The translations under genes and the position numbers were made by a program. This document shows positions 17,378 through 26,396 of a stretch of DNA of 64,000 bases, piece after piece; position 1 is the first letter of the stretch, and each line of letters starts with the position of its first letter. Source of the DNA: Alphaproteobacteria bacterium (GTDB lineage: Bacteria > Pseudomonadota > Alphaproteobacteria > Micropepsales > Micropepsaceae); the NCBI GenBank assembly GCA_024236055.1, contig JACKLF010000005.1, positions 62,001 to 126,000 of the forward strand. The letters are read 5' to 3'. The notes under the pieces were generated by a model that searched no databases, was not told where the DNA came from, and was given only the letters and a program-made list of their open reading frames with translations.

Positions 17378-17473
17378 GCGCGGTTCTTTTGCGCCGTGAG
17401 TTCGTCGCGCGTACTCATGTACGTCCTGTACGCTCCGTGCGCGCTTCTGCCCACGTCGCAAAATCTCTCGCGC
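17377..17473. repeat. Palindromic element, family A, copy 2
   Basis: The inner arms TTTTGCGCCGTG (17387-17398) and CACGTCGCAAAA (17452-17463) pair at 11 of 12 positions. The outer bases GGCGCG and CGCGCC extend the stem with small bulges. Inside are repeated GTAC palindromes. The ends match the element after coxC: TTTTG.sCC.TGAGT.CGTCGCG on the left, and CGCTC...GCGC..CTGC.C followed by CAAAAT on the right. It fills the gap between the convergent peroxiredoxin and rnhA genes and might also end transcription. Confidence 0.6.
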
Positions 17474-17514
17474 CTGACTTTGGCGCGCTCATGACCCGAC
17501 GTTAGGGGGGGCGG

Positions 17515-17937
17515 TCAGCGCGGGATGGCATCCCGCGCCAGCCGGTCCGCGCGTTCATTCTCCGGATGGCCGGAATGGCCGCGCACCCAGCGCCACTGGA
17601 TCTGGTGGCCGTCCATGGCCGCATCCAGGATGCGCCACAGGTCTTCATTCTTGACCGGCTTCTTGTCGGCGGTTTTCCAGCCGCGCGCCTTCCAGTTCTT
17701 CAGCCATTGCGTGGCGCCGTCCATCACATAGCGCGAATCGGTGTGGATTGTGACGGGGCCCTTGCGCTTGAGCGCGTTCAGGCTCTCGATGACCGCCATC
17801 AGCTCCATGCGATTGTTGGTGGTGCCGCGCGCGCCGCCCGACAGTTCCTTTTCGGTCTCGCCGAAGCGCAGGATCGCCCCCCAGCCGCCCGGCCCCGGAT
17901 TTCCCGAACAGGCGCCGTCCGTGAAGATGTGAATCAA
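17515..17937 (-). CDS. rnhA: Ribonuclease HI
   Basis: Cleaves the RNA strand of RNA-DNA hybrids such as Okazaki primers and R-loops. The 140-residue protein has the full catalytic set: Asp in IFTDGACSGNPG, Glu in NNRMELMAVIE, Asp in IHTDSRYV and Asp in ENERADRLA, plus the basic protrusion WLKNWKARGWKTADKKPVKN. The start is TTG, overlapping the thrB stop (TTGA), so rnhA is translationally coupled to thrB. The thrB-rnhA pairing is common in alphaproteobacteria. Confidence 0.94.
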   Translation of the reverse strand: MIHIFTDGACSGNPGPGGWGAILRFGETEKELSGGARGTTNNRMELMAVIESLNALKRKGPVTIHTDSRYVMDGATQWLKNWKARGWKTADKKPVKNEDLWRILDAAMDGHQIQWRWVRGHSGHPENERADRLARDAIPR

Positions 17938-18890
17938 AGCCCGTATTCCCCCGCGTGTTTCACTTTGCGGTGAAAGCGCAGCTTGCGCGCATATTCGCGC
18001 GGGTCCTTGGGCCGCACCAGCCAGCTTTCGTCGTGGTTGATCCAGTCGAAGGTGCGCGTCAGCAGGAAGCGCAGCGCCGCGCCCTGCATCAGCAGGGGCA
18101 GGGCATCGGCCTCGGCCTGGGTGATCGGGCGGTGCGCGCGATAGGCGCCGATCAGCGCCTGGCCCTTGGTGATGTTGTAGCTGCCGTCCATCTCGAAGCA
18201 CCAGCTGTTCAGCATCACCGCCAGGTCGTAGGCATAGAAATCGTTACAGGCGAAATAGAAATCGATCACGCCCGAGACATCGTCCTTCATGAACAGGACA
18301 TTGTCGGGAAACAGGTCGGCATGGATGACCCCGCCGGGCAGGTCCCGGGGCCAGGCCGCTTCCAGGTCGGCCAGGCTGGCGGCAATCAGCGCGGTCAGGC
18401 CTTCCTCCACGCTGTCGGCATCGCCGATCGATTCGGCCAGCGGCCGCCAGCCGGGCGGTCCCAGCGCGTTGCGCCGCGTCAGGGTGAAATCCTCGCCCGC
18501 CTTGTGCAGCTCGGCCAGCACCGCCCCGGCGGCCGTGCAGTGGGGTACACCGGGCCGGCGCAGGGAAATCCCGCTCAGGAAGGTCAGGATCGCCGCCGAG
18601 CGCCGGTTCAGGGTGACCAGCTGCTGGCCCTCGCGCGTGCGCAGCGGCAGGGGGCAGGCGATACCCTTGCGGGCCATATGCTCCATCAGCCCCAGGAAAA
18701 AGGGCAGGTCTTCCTCGGCCACGCGCTTTTCGTACAGGGTCAGGATAAAGGCGCCCCGGTCGGTCTGGAGGTAGAAATTGGAGTTTTCGACCCCCTCGGC
18801 GATGCCCTTGAAGCTGAGGGGCGTGCCGATGTCATAGAGCGCCAGCAGCCGCTCCAGGTCCTCGAAATTGACATCGGTATAGACGGCCAT
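17934..18890 (-). CDS. thrB: Homoserine kinase, ThrB type II (APH fold)
   Basis: Phosphorylates homoserine to O-phosphohomoserine, the substrate of ThrC. The 318-residue product belongs to the aminoglycoside-phosphotransferase-fold class found in alphaproteobacteria rather than the GHMP class. Signatures are GIAEGVENSNFYL (ATP-binding loop), VIHADLFPDNVLF (catalytic HxDxxxxN) and GVIDFYFACNDFYAYDLAV (metal-binding Asp). The ATG at 18890 gives the usual MAVYTDVNFEDL start, with GGGGA about 10 bases upstream. The gene overlaps rnhA downstream. IspH, a frequent neighbour, is not present here. Confidence 0.93.
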   Translation of the reverse strand: MAVYTDVNFEDLERLLALYDIGTPLSFKGIAEGVENSNFYLQTDRGAFILTLYEKRVAEEDLPFFLGLMEHMARKGIACPLPLRTREGQQLVTLNRRSAAILTFLSGISLRRPGVPHCTAAGAVLAELHKAGEDFTLTRRNALGPPGWRPLAESIGDADSVEEGLTALIAASLADLEAAWPRDLPGGVIHADLFPDNVLFMKDDVSGVIDFYFACNDFYAYDLAVMLNSWCFEMDGSYNITKGQALIGAYRAHRPITQAEADALPLLMQGAALRFLLTRTFDWINHDESWLVRPKDPREYARKLRFHRKVKHAGEYGL

Positions 18891-19194
18891 GGCCGCTGGT
18901 CCCCGTTTCAGTGCTGCCGCCTGCCGGGCAGGGGGCTGTTGTGCCACGCCGCGCCAGCTTTTCATCCCCGGCGGGCTTGGCTAAAGTCCGCCGCCCGAAG
19001 CTGGCGGGCCGAGAAGTCGGCCGGGTGCGCCAAAATGTCAAGAATGGTTGGCGCCCGCCGGCGATAGGTGCCAGAAACGGCGCTGGGCCAAAATCGCGCC
19101 CGGAAAACAGGGCCCCGACAACAGTGCCAAGGATGAGTGCCAGGAATTGCTGCCAGAACAGTTGCCCTATCCGTTGAAACGGCCCCCGTTCACG

Positions 19195-19740
19195 ATGAAA
19201 TTTCGCGCCATCCGCCATGCGGTTCTTGTGCTGGCCGCGCTGTGCGTGCCCGTGGCCCTGAGCGGGTGCGGCGACACCAGAATCACCATCTGCCCGGTGC
19301 CCGCCATCCTGGCCGAAACCGCCAGCATGACCGTGATCAAGCCGGGCGCGGCGCCCGATCCGGCCAACGAGCAATATTCGGTTGCGCTGGTGAATGCCGA
19401 AAGCAGTTGCAGCTACAACCGCAAAGAGGGCACCACCACCTCGGACCTGACGCTGACCTTCCATGCCACGCGCCCGCCAAGCCCCAGCGCGGCCAGCTAT
19501 TCGGTGCCCTATTTCGTGGTGGTGAGCGAGAATTCCAAGCTGTTCGACAAGAAGCTCTACACGCTGAACTTCCGCTTCGCGCCGGGTGCGGTCAGCGCTG
19601 ATATCAAGCAGTCGCCCAATGATATCGAGATCAAGATCGCCAACGGCAAACTGCCCTGGAACTATCAGTTGATGGCGGGCATGCAGCTGACCGCCGAACA
19701 GATGGCCTACAACAAGAAGATAGGCCGCTACCTGCCATGA
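19195..19740 (+). CDS. Putative lipoprotein of unknown function
   Basis: A 181-residue protein with a lipoprotein signal peptide: basic start MKFRAIRH, hydrophobic core, and lipobox LSGC at about residue 25. The mature part has no recognised domain; it is beta-rich in appearance, with two or three cysteines (TICPVP, SSCSYN) that could form a disulfide. The ATG at 19195 is chosen as the start because it leads straight into the signal peptide. The stop overlaps the argS start (ATGA), so it is co-transcribed with argS. Function unknown. Confidence 0.75.
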   Translation: MKFRAIRHAVLVLAALCVPVALSGCGDTRITICPVPAILAETASMTVIKPGAAPDPANEQYSVALVNAESSCSYNRKEGTTTSDLTLTFHATRPPSPSAASYSVPYFVVVSENSKLFDKKLYTLNFRFAPGAVSADIKQSPNDIEIKIANGKLPWNYQLMAGMQLTAEQMAYNKKIGRYLP

Positions 19741-21551
19741 CGTCGCTGCTCGCGGCGCTCTCACGGACGGTGGGTTCGGCCTTTGCCGCGGAAGGCCTTT
19801 CGGAAACATTTGGCCAGGTGCAGGTGTCGGACCGGCCTGACCTGGCGCAGTTTCAATGCAATGGTGCGCTTGCGGCGGCGAAGTATTTGAATGGCCGTCC
19901 CGCTGATGGCGGTCCGGCGGGTGCCAAGACCAATCCGCGCGCCATCGCTGAAAAGGTCGCCGCGCGGCTGAAGGCCGATCCGGTCTTCGCCCAGGTGGAC
20001 ATTGCCGGTCCCGGATTCATCAACCTGTCGCTGAGCGACGCGGCGCTGAACGGCCATGTCCAGGCCCTGGCCGAGGACCCGCGCCTGGGCGCGCCCCAGA
20101 CAGGACTGGACGCGGATGGCGCGGGCAGGATCGCCGTGATCGATTTCGGCGGTCCGAACATCGCCAAGCCGATGCACGTGGGGCATCTGCGCTCCTCGAT
20201 CATCGGCGACTGTCTGCAGCGGCTTTACCGCGCCAATGGCTGGCGGGTGGTCAGCGATGTGCATATGGGCGACTGGGGCCTGCAGATGGGCCAGCTGATC
20301 AGCCAGATCGAGATCGAGGGCATTGCGCCGGTCTATTTCGATCCCGGACATGAAGGGCCTTACCCGGACGAATCGCCGGTCAGCATGGACGATCTGGAAG
20401 TGCTCTATCCGCGCGCTTCGGCCGCCTGCAAGGCCGATCCCGAACGGCTGGAGGCGGCGCGGCGCGCCACCGTCGATTTGCAGGCGGGCCGCCCCGGCTA
20501 TCGCGCCCTGTGGAAGCATTTTGTCCGTGTCACGGAAGTGGGCCTGACCCGCGAATTCGCCAGCCTGGGCGTCAAATTCGATCTGTGGAACGGCGAATCC
20601 AGCGTCGATGCGGCCATCCCGCCCATGCTGGATGACCTGAAAAAGCGCGGCCTTGCCGAGATGAGCGAAGGCGCGCTGGTGGTGCCGGTGGCCGAGGAGA
20701 GCGACAAGAGGCCGCTGCCCCCGCTGATCCTGGTCAAGTCCGAGGGCGGGGTGCTGTATGGCACCACCGACCTGGCCACGATCATCGAGCGGGTGCGCGA
20801 ATTCGACCCGCAGCAAATTCTTTATGTGGTGGACCATCGCCAGCACGGCCATTTCGAGCAGGTCTTTCGCGCCGCGATCAAGGCCGGCTATCAGGGCCGC
20901 GCCGAACTGGAGCATGTCGGCTACGGCACCATGAACGGGGCCGACGGCAAGCCGTTCAAAACCCGCGCCGGCGGGGTGATGAAGCTGCACGACCTGATCG
21001 GCATGGCCACGGGCGAGGCCGCGCGGCGTCTGGCCGAGCAGGGAATCGGTGCGGACTATTCCGATGCGGAACGGGCGGAAATTGCCCGGAAGGTCGGCAT
21101 CGCCACCATCAAATTCGCCGATTTGTCGCACCAGCGCACCACCGATTACATCTTCGACCTGGAACGATTCTCGACTTTCGAGGGCAAGACCGGGCCCTAT
21201 CTTCAGTATGCGGCGGTCCGCATCCAGTCGATCCTGCGCAAGGCCGCCGATCTGGGCGCCAAGCCCGGGACCCCGGCCATTCATTCGCCCGAGGAACGCC
21301 GGCTGATCCTGCAACTCCTGGGGGTGGGCGATGTGATGACGGCGGCGGAAGCAGGCCGCGCGCCCCATATTCTGTGCGAATACGCCTTTGAACTGGCCCA
21401 GAATTTCAGCCGCTTCTATGGCGCCCACCACATTCTGTCGGAGCCGGACGAGGGGCTCAGGGCCGCCCGGCTGGGCCTGTGCGCCCTGGTCCTGGCCGTG
21501 ATGACCCGGACCCTGGACCTTCTGGGGATCGAGGTTCCCGAAAGAATGTGA
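19737..21551 (+). CDS. argS: Arginyl-tRNA synthetase
   Basis: Class I aminoacyl-tRNA synthetase of 604 residues that charges tRNA-Arg. The HIGH-type motif appears as KPMHVGHLRSS (147-150), the N-terminal Add-1 domain starts as expected, and the degenerate KMSKS-like region is FKTRAGGVMKL. The C-terminal anticodon domain contains YLQYAAVRIQSI and FELAQNFSRFYGAHHI. It is translationally coupled to the upstream lipoprotein gene. The glycine riboswitch leader of the gcv operon begins about 120 bases after its stop. Confidence 0.96.
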   Translation: MTSLLAALSRTVGSAFAAEGLSETFGQVQVSDRPDLAQFQCNGALAAAKYLNGRPADGGPAGAKTNPRAIAEKVAARLKADPVFAQVDIAGPGFINLSLSDAALNGHVQALAEDPRLGAPQTGLDADGAGRIAVIDFGGPNIAKPMHVGHLRSSIIGDCLQRLYRANGWRVVSDVHMGDWGLQMGQLISQIEIEGIAPVYFDPGHEGPYPDESPVSMDDLEVLYPRASAACKADPERLEAARRATVDLQAGRPGYRALWKHFVRVTEVGLTREFASLGVKFDLWNGESSVDAAIPPMLDDLKKRGLAEMSEGALVVPVAEESDKRPLPPLILVKSEGGVLYGTTDLATIIERVREFDPQQILYVVDHRQHGHFEQVFRAAIKAGYQGRAELEHVGYGTMNGADGKPFKTRAGGVMKLHDLIGMATGEAARRLAEQGIGADYSDAERAEIARKVGIATIKFADLSHQRTTDYIFDLERFSTFEGKTGPYLQYAAVRIQSILRKAADLGAKPGTPAIHSPEERRLILQLLGVGDVMTAAEAGRAPHILCEYAFELAQNFSRFYGAHHILSEPDEGLRAARLGLCALVLAVMTRTLDLLGIEVPERM

Positions 21552-21674
21552 GTAACCGGCGGTGTCCGGCGGGGGTGTGCAGGTGCGAATTGACTCCCCA
21601 ATGGCCCCACATATGATGTTACCCAACAGGGTCGTCCGCCGGGAGGCGCACGGGTCTGGCCAACACACGATCCC

Positions 21675-21880
21675 ACGCGGGAGAGACCCGGCGAAGCGAA
21701 AGCTCGCCCGGGCGCCGAAGGAGCAACCGCCCCGGAAACTCTCAGGCAAAAGGACCGCGATCGGGTGATGAACTTCTGGAAAGCGGCTGCGCACACGGTG
21801 CGGCCCACCGAAGGGGTAATCCGGCAATTCCATGATGGAGTCGCCGGGGAAATCTCTCAGGTCCGGTGACAGAGGGGCCA
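21675..21880 (+). ncRNA. Tandem glycine riboswitch (two aptamers) controlling gcvTHP
   Basis: The leader carries two consecutive glycine aptamers. Aptamer I (about 21675-21760) has CGGGAGAGACC, GCGCCGAAGGAGCAA and GGAAACTCTCAGGCAAAA, followed by GGACCGCG, which closes the stem. Aptamer II (about 21763-21880) has TTCTGGAAAGCGGC, CACCGAAGGGGTAA, GGGGAAATCTCTCAGG and a closing TCCGGTGACAGAGG. These are textbook motifs of the class, which normally switches on glycine cleavage when glycine is plentiful. The approximately 120 bases between argS and aptamer I should hold the operon promoter; none was assigned with confidence. Confidence 0.95.
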
Positions 21881-21898
21881 CGCTTCCGGCGGGAGGCG
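21881..21898 (+). promoter_or_regulatory. Candidate expression-platform hairpin sequestering the gcvT ribosome-binding site
   Basis: Directly after aptamer II, CGCTTCC (21881-21887) can pair with GGAGGCG (21892-21898) around a GGCG loop, with one G-U pair. The GGAGG masked by this hairpin is the only strong Shine-Dalgarno sequence before gcvT. No run of T follows, so translational rather than transcriptional control is inferred. Confidence 0.5.
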
Positions 21899-21905
21899 GG
21901 GACTC

Positions 21906-23048
21906 TTGAATCGGGACCGTATGACCAGTTCGACCTCGACTGAAACATTGCTGCGTACGCCATTGCACGCCCTCCATCTGGAGCTGGGCGGCAAGATGGT
22001 GCCCTTCGCCGGTTATGAAATGCCGGTGCAATATCCTGCCGGTGTCCTGAAGGAGCATCTGCACACCCGCCAGAAGGCCGGGCTGTTCGATGTCTCGCAC
22101 ATGGGCCAGGCCTTTCTGGGCGGCGACACCGCGGCGCTGGAACGGCTGACGCCCGCCGACGTGGCGGGGCTGAAGGAAGGCATGCAGCGTTATGGCCTGC
22201 TGCTGACCGACGCCGGCACCATCATGGACGATTTCATGTTCTCGCGCCTGGCGGGCGAAGCGGACCTCTATCTGGTCGTCAATGCCGGGACCAAGGAGGG
22301 CGACTTTGCCTATATCGCCGCACAGCTTGGCGATGCCGTCAGCCTGACGCCGCGGCCCGACCGCGCGCTGCTGGCGCTGCAGGGTCCCGCCGCCGCCGCC
22401 GTTCTGGAACGCCACAGCCCCGGCATCTCGGACCTGACCTTCATGAAGGTGGTGCGCACCAGCGTGGCGGGCGCGCCCGCCATTGTCAGCCGCAGCGGCT
22501 ATACCGGCGAGGACGGTTTCGAGATTTCGCTGGAAGGGCCGGACGGCGAGCGCGTCGCCCGCGCCCTGTTGGGCGAGGAAGAGGTGCTGCCCATCGGCCT
22601 GGGCGCACGCGATTCGCTGCGCCTGGAGGCGGGCCTGTGCCTCTACGGCCATGACATCGACGACACCACCGGCCCGGTCGAGGCCGATCTGGTCTGGTCG
22701 ATCGGCAAGCGCCGCAAGCTGGAGCCGACCTTCCTGGCCGGGCAGAAGATCATGGATGCGCTGGCGAACGGCACCGCGCGCAAGCGGGTGGGCATTCGCC
22801 CCGATGGCCGGGCGCCCGCCCGCGAAGGCACCGAAATCGCCGCCAGGGACGGGCGCGTGATCGGCAAGGTCACATCCGGCGGTTTCGGCCCCAGCCTGAA
22901 CGCCCCCATCGCCATGGGCTATGTCGACAGCGCCTTTGCCGCCGACGGCACCCAGCTGGACCTGATCGTGCGCGGAAAGCCCCTGCCGGCCACGGTTGTG
23001 CCCATGCCGTTTGTTCCCCACAATTACTGCCGCCCGAAAAAGGCCTAA
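21906..23048 (+). CDS. gcvT: Aminomethyltransferase, glycine cleavage T-protein
   Basis: Transfers the methylene group of aminomethyl-lipoyl GcvH to tetrahydrofolate and releases ammonia. The 380-residue product has the family's LRTPLHALHLELGGKMVPF start, MPVQYPAGVLKEH, the folate-site region VSHMGQ, SRSGYTGEDGFEI and GARDSLRLEAGLCLYGHD. The TTG at 21906 is listed because GGAGG (21892-21896) is spaced 9 bases from it. An ATG at 21921, giving MTSSTSTETLL, is the alternative but has only a weak GGGA upstream. First gene of the riboswitch-controlled operon, 11 bases before gcvH. Confidence 0.93.
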   Translation: MNRDRMTSSTSTETLLRTPLHALHLELGGKMVPFAGYEMPVQYPAGVLKEHLHTRQKAGLFDVSHMGQAFLGGDTAALERLTPADVAGLKEGMQRYGLLLTDAGTIMDDFMFSRLAGEADLYLVVNAGTKEGDFAYIAAQLGDAVSLTPRPDRALLALQGPAAAAVLERHSPGISDLTFMKVVRTSVAGAPAIVSRSGYTGEDGFEISLEGPDGERVARALLGEEEVLPIGLGARDSLRLEAGLCLYGHDIDDTTGPVEADLVWSIGKRRKLEPTFLAGQKIMDALANGTARKRVGIRPDGRAPAREGTEIAARDGRVIGKVTSGGFGPSLNAPIAMGYVDSAFAADGTQLDLIVRGKPLPATVVPMPFVPHNYCRPKKA

Positions 23049-23059
23049 GGAGCTTTTCC

Positions 23060-23434
23060 ATGAGTGAAGTCCGTTATACCGACCAGCATGAATGGATCCG
23101 CCTGGACGGCGACGAGGCCACGGTCGGCATCACCAAATATGCCGCCGAGTCGCTGGGCGACGTGGTCTTTGTCGAGGTGCCCTCCGTCGGCAAGACCGTG
23201 GCGGCGGGCGGCGAGGCCGCGGTTGTGGAAAGCGTGAAAGCCGCCAGCGACATTTATGCGCCGGCCGGCGGCACGGTCAGCGCTGCCAATGAGGTTCTGT
23301 CCAGCGAGCCGTCCAAGGTCAATGACGATCCGGAAGGCGAAGGCTGGTTCTTCAAGCTCAAGGGCGTCAGCAGCGAAGAGTTCGGCAAGCTGATGGACGC
23401 CGATGCCTATGGGAAGTTCGTGGAGAGTCTGTAA
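23060..23434 (+). CDS. gcvH: Glycine cleavage H-protein
   Basis: The lipoylated carrier that shuttles the aminomethyl group between the P, T and L proteins. The 124-residue protein has the lipoyl-lysine motif VVESVKAASDIYAP with Lys60 as the attachment site. It starts MSEVRYTDQHEWI with AAGGAGC ideally placed upstream. The stop overlaps the gcvPA start (TAATG), so the two are coupled. Confidence 0.96.
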   Translation: MSEVRYTDQHEWIRLDGDEATVGITKYAAESLGDVVFVEVPSVGKTVAAGGEAAVVESVKAASDIYAPAGGTVSAANEVLSSEPSKVNDDPEGEGWFFKLKGVSSEEFGKLMDADAYGKFVESL

Positions 23435-24780
23435 TGCGCTATCTGCCGCTTACGCCTGACGACCGCCGCGCCATGCTGGCGAAGATCGGCGCACCCGATG
23501 TCGACGCGCTTTACCGCGATGTCCCGGCCTCGGCCAATGTCGGCCTGTCCGTCTTCGATCTGCCCGATACCCAGGGCGAAATGGAAGTGGAACGGGCGCT
23601 GTCGAAGCTGGCGGCGAAGAATGTCGCGGCGGGCGCGGTGCCCTTCTTCTGCGGTGCCGGCGCCTACAAGCATCATGTGCCGGCCTCGGTCGATCACCTG
23701 ATCCAGCGCAGTGAGTTCCTCACCAGCTACACGCCCTATCAGCCGGAAATCGCCCAGGGCACGCTGCAGTATCTGTTCGAATTCCAGACCCAGGTGGCGC
23801 TGCTGACGGGCATGGAAGTGGCCAATGCCTCGCTCTATGACGGCTCCACCGCCACCGCCGAGGCGGTGATGATGGCCCAGCGCGTCACGCGCCGCGGCAA
23901 GGCGATCCTGTCGGGCGGTCTGCATCCCCATTATGCTGAGACGGTGGAAACCGTGGCCGGGCTGGAAGGCAAGATGGTCCGTACCCCGGTCACGCCGGGC
24001 GTGGCGGAGGATATCATCGCGCTGATCGACGAGGACACCGCCTGTGTCGTGGTGCAGTCGCCGGATGTGTTCGGCCTGATCCGCGACCTGCGCCCCATCG
24101 CCGAGGCCGCCCATGCCAAGGGCGCGCTGCTGGTCGTGGTGGTGACCGAGGCGGTGTCGATGGGCCTGCTGGAATCGCCGGGCGCGCAGGGCGCCGACAT
24201 CGTGGCCGCCGAAGGCCAGTCGATCGGCAACGGCCTGAACTTCGGCGGGCCTTATGTCGGCCTGTTCGCAACGCGCGAAAAGCTGCTGCGCCAGATGCCG
24301 GGCCGCCTGACGGGCGAGACTGTGGATGTGGAAGGCCGCCGCGGCTTTGTGCTGACGCTTTCGACGCGCGAGCAGCATATCCGCCGCGAGAAGGCGACCA
24401 GCAACATCTGCACCAATTCGGGCCTTTGCACCCTGGCCTTCACCATTCACCTGTCGCTGCTGGGCGAGGAAGGTCTGACGCGGCTGGCGCGGCTGAACCA
24501 TGCCAAGGCCAGCGCCCTGGCCACCCGGCTGTCGGCGCTGCCCGGCGTCGATCTTGTGACGCCGGCTTTCTTCAACGAATTCACCATCCGCCTGCCGGTG
24601 GCCGCCGCGCCGCTGGTCGATGCGCTGGCGCAACAGGGTGTGATCGCGGGTGTGCCCGCTTCGCGCCTGATGCCGCATGAGCCACAGGCGGCGAACCTGC
24701 TGATTGTCGCGGCCACGGAATGTGTCAGCGACGAGGATGCCGATGCGTTGGTGCGGGCGATCGAAGGAGCGTTGGCATGA
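23434..24780 (+). CDS. gcvPA: Glycine dehydrogenase (decarboxylating) subunit 1
   Basis: The alpha half of the split P-protein, which with GcvPB decarboxylates glycine and loads GcvH. The 448-residue protein has the N-terminal MRYLPLTPDDRRAML, FFCGAGAYKHHVPA, TPYQPEIAQGTLQ and ICTNSGLC motifs typical of the subunit. It belongs to the PLP fold but lacks the cofactor lysine, which is on subunit 2. Its stop overlaps the start of gcvPB (ATGA), as expected for an obligate heterodimer made in equal amounts. Confidence 0.95.
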   Translation: MRYLPLTPDDRRAMLAKIGAPDVDALYRDVPASANVGLSVFDLPDTQGEMEVERALSKLAAKNVAAGAVPFFCGAGAYKHHVPASVDHLIQRSEFLTSYTPYQPEIAQGTLQYLFEFQTQVALLTGMEVANASLYDGSTATAEAVMMAQRVTRRGKAILSGGLHPHYAETVETVAGLEGKMVRTPVTPGVAEDIIALIDEDTACVVVQSPDVFGLIRDLRPIAEAAHAKGALLVVVVTEAVSMGLLESPGAQGADIVAAEGQSIGNGLNFGGPYVGLFATREKLLRQMPGRLTGETVDVEGRRGFVLTLSTREQHIRREKATSNICTNSGLCTLAFTIHLSLLGEEGLTRLARLNHAKASALATRLSALPGVDLVTPAFFNEFTIRLPVAAAPLVDALAQQGVIAGVPASRLMPHEPQAANLLIVAATECVSDEDADALVRAIEGALA

Positions 24781-26396
24781 GCATGAACAATCAGGGGCGG
24801 CCCACCGCGATCGATGGCATCGACAGCCGCCGCCGCACCGTTGCACCGGGCACGGTCGCGCCCGAGGAGCTGACCACCATCTCCGGCGACCGGGGGCTGG
24901 ACCATGAAGAAAAGCTGATCTTCGAACTGGATCACGGCGCGACGGGCGTGGACATTCCCGACGTTCAGGTGTCTGGCGACCGGCTGGGCGGCATGCGCCG
25001 CGCCGGCCCCATTGGGCTGCCGGGCCTGTCGGAGCCCGAAGTGGTGCGCCACTATGTGCGCCTGTCGCGGATGAACTATGCCATCGACAGCGGGCTCTAT
25101 CCGCTGGGCTCGTGCACCATGAAGCACAATCCGCGCCTGAACGAGAAGATGGCGCGCTTGCCCGGCTTTGGCGACCTGCATCCTTTGGCGCCCCAGTCGA
25201 CCACCCAGGGCGGGCTGGCGCTGATTGCCCAGCTGATGAACTGGCTGGAAAAGCTCACCGGCATGCCGGCGGTGGCCATGTCGCCCAAGGCGGGCGCGCA
25301 TGGCGAATTGTGCGGCCTGTTGGCGATCCGCGCCGCCATCGCCGCGCGCGGGGAAAAGCGCACGCGCGTGCTGGTGCCCGAATCCGCCCATGGCACCAAT
25401 CCGGCCACGGCCGCTTTTGCGGGCTTCACCGTGGATTCAGTGCCCGGCAAGCCCGATGGCCGCGTCGATGCCGATGCGCTGAAGGCCAAGCTGGGTCCGG
25501 ACGTGGCGGCGATCATGCTGACCAATCCCAACACCTGTGGCCTGTTCGAGGGCGAGATCGTCGACATCGCCAAGGCGGTGCATGACGCAGGCGCCTATTT
25601 CTATTGCGACGGAGCCAACTTCACCGCCATCGCCGGGCGGGTGCGGCCGGGCGATCTGGGCGTCGACGCCATGCACATCAACCTGCACAAGACCTTTTCG
25701 ACGCCGCATGGCGGCGGCGGGCCCGGCGCGGGTCCGGTGGTGCTGTCTGAACGCCTGGCGGCCTTCGCGCCGCTGCCGCTGCTGGTCGCCGATGGCCAGG
25801 GCCTGCGCCTGATCGAGGACATGGCCGGCGCGCCGCAAGGCGCCAAGCCGTTCGGCCGCATGTGCGCCTTCCATGGCCAGATGGGCATGTTCGTGCGCGC
25901 GCTGGCCTATATGCTGTCGCATGGCCGTGACGGCGTGCGACAGGCGTCCGAGGACGCGGTGCTGTCGGCCAATTACATCCTGGCCTCGTTGAAGGATGTG
26001 ATGAGCGCGCCCTTCGGCGACGACGGCCCGTGCATGCACGAAGCACTGTTCGACGACAGCTTCCTGGAAGATACGGGCGTGACCACGCTGGACTTCGCCA
26101 AGGCGATGATCGACGAGGGCTATCACCCCATGACCATGTATTTCCCGCTGGTGGTGCATGGCGCGATGCTGATCGAGCCGACGGAAAGCGAGAGCAAGGA
26201 ATCGGTCGACCGCTTCATCCATGTGCTGCGCGAGCTGGCGCTGGAAGCCAAGGCGGGCAAGACCGAGCGCTTTGCCGGCGCCCCGCGCCTGACGCCGCGC
26301 CGCCGCCTGGACGAAACGGCCGCCGCGCGCAAGCCGGTGCTGCGCTGGAAAAAGCCGGAGCCCGCGGCCAAGGAAGCCAAGGAAGCCGCCGAGTAG
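24777..26396 (+). CDS. gcvPB: Glycine dehydrogenase (decarboxylating) subunit 2
   Basis: The beta half of the split P-protein, carrying PLP. The 539-residue product shows the PLP-lysine motif NLHKTFSTPHGGGGPG, the upstream FYCDGANFTAI loop and YPLGSCTMKHNPR near the N-terminus. The ATG at 24777 overlaps the gcvPA stop. The C-terminus ends in a short Lys/Glu/Ala-rich tail (PAAKEAKEAAE) beyond the usual end, possibly disordered. GcvL (lipoamide dehydrogenase) is not in this operon. Its stop is directly adjacent to the stop of the convergent pentapeptide-repeat gene. Confidence 0.95.
   Translation: MSMNNQGRPTAIDGIDSRRRTVAPGTVAPEELTTISGDRGLDHEEKLIFELDHGATGVDIPDVQVSGDRLGGMRRAGPIGLPGLSEPEVVRHYVRLSRMNYAIDSGLYPLGSCTMKHNPRLNEKMARLPGFGDLHPLAPQSTTQGGLALIAQLMNWLEKLTGMPAVAMSPKAGAHGELCGLLAIRAAIAARGEKRTRVLVPESAHGTNPATAAFAGFTVDSVPGKPDGRVDADALKAKLGPDVAAIMLTNPNTCGLFEGEIVDIAKAVHDAGAYFYCDGANFTAIAGRVRPGDLGVDAMHINLHKTFSTPHGGGGPGAGPVVLSERLAAFAPLPLLVADGQGLRLIEDMAGAPQGAKPFGRMCAFHGQMGMFVRALAYMLSHGRDGVRQASEDAVLSANYILASLKDVMSAPFGDDGPCMHEALFDDSFLEDTGVTTLDFAKAMIDEGYHPMTMYFPLVVHGAMLIEPTESESKESVDRFIHVLRELALEAKAGKTERFAGAPRLTPRRRLDETAAARKPVLRWKKPEPAAKEAKEAAE

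Noticed and set aside
19761..23021. Long antisense frame spanning argS, the glycine riboswitch and gcvT
   Set aside because: It would read through a structured RNA and two conserved genes; composition is typical of a shadow frame.
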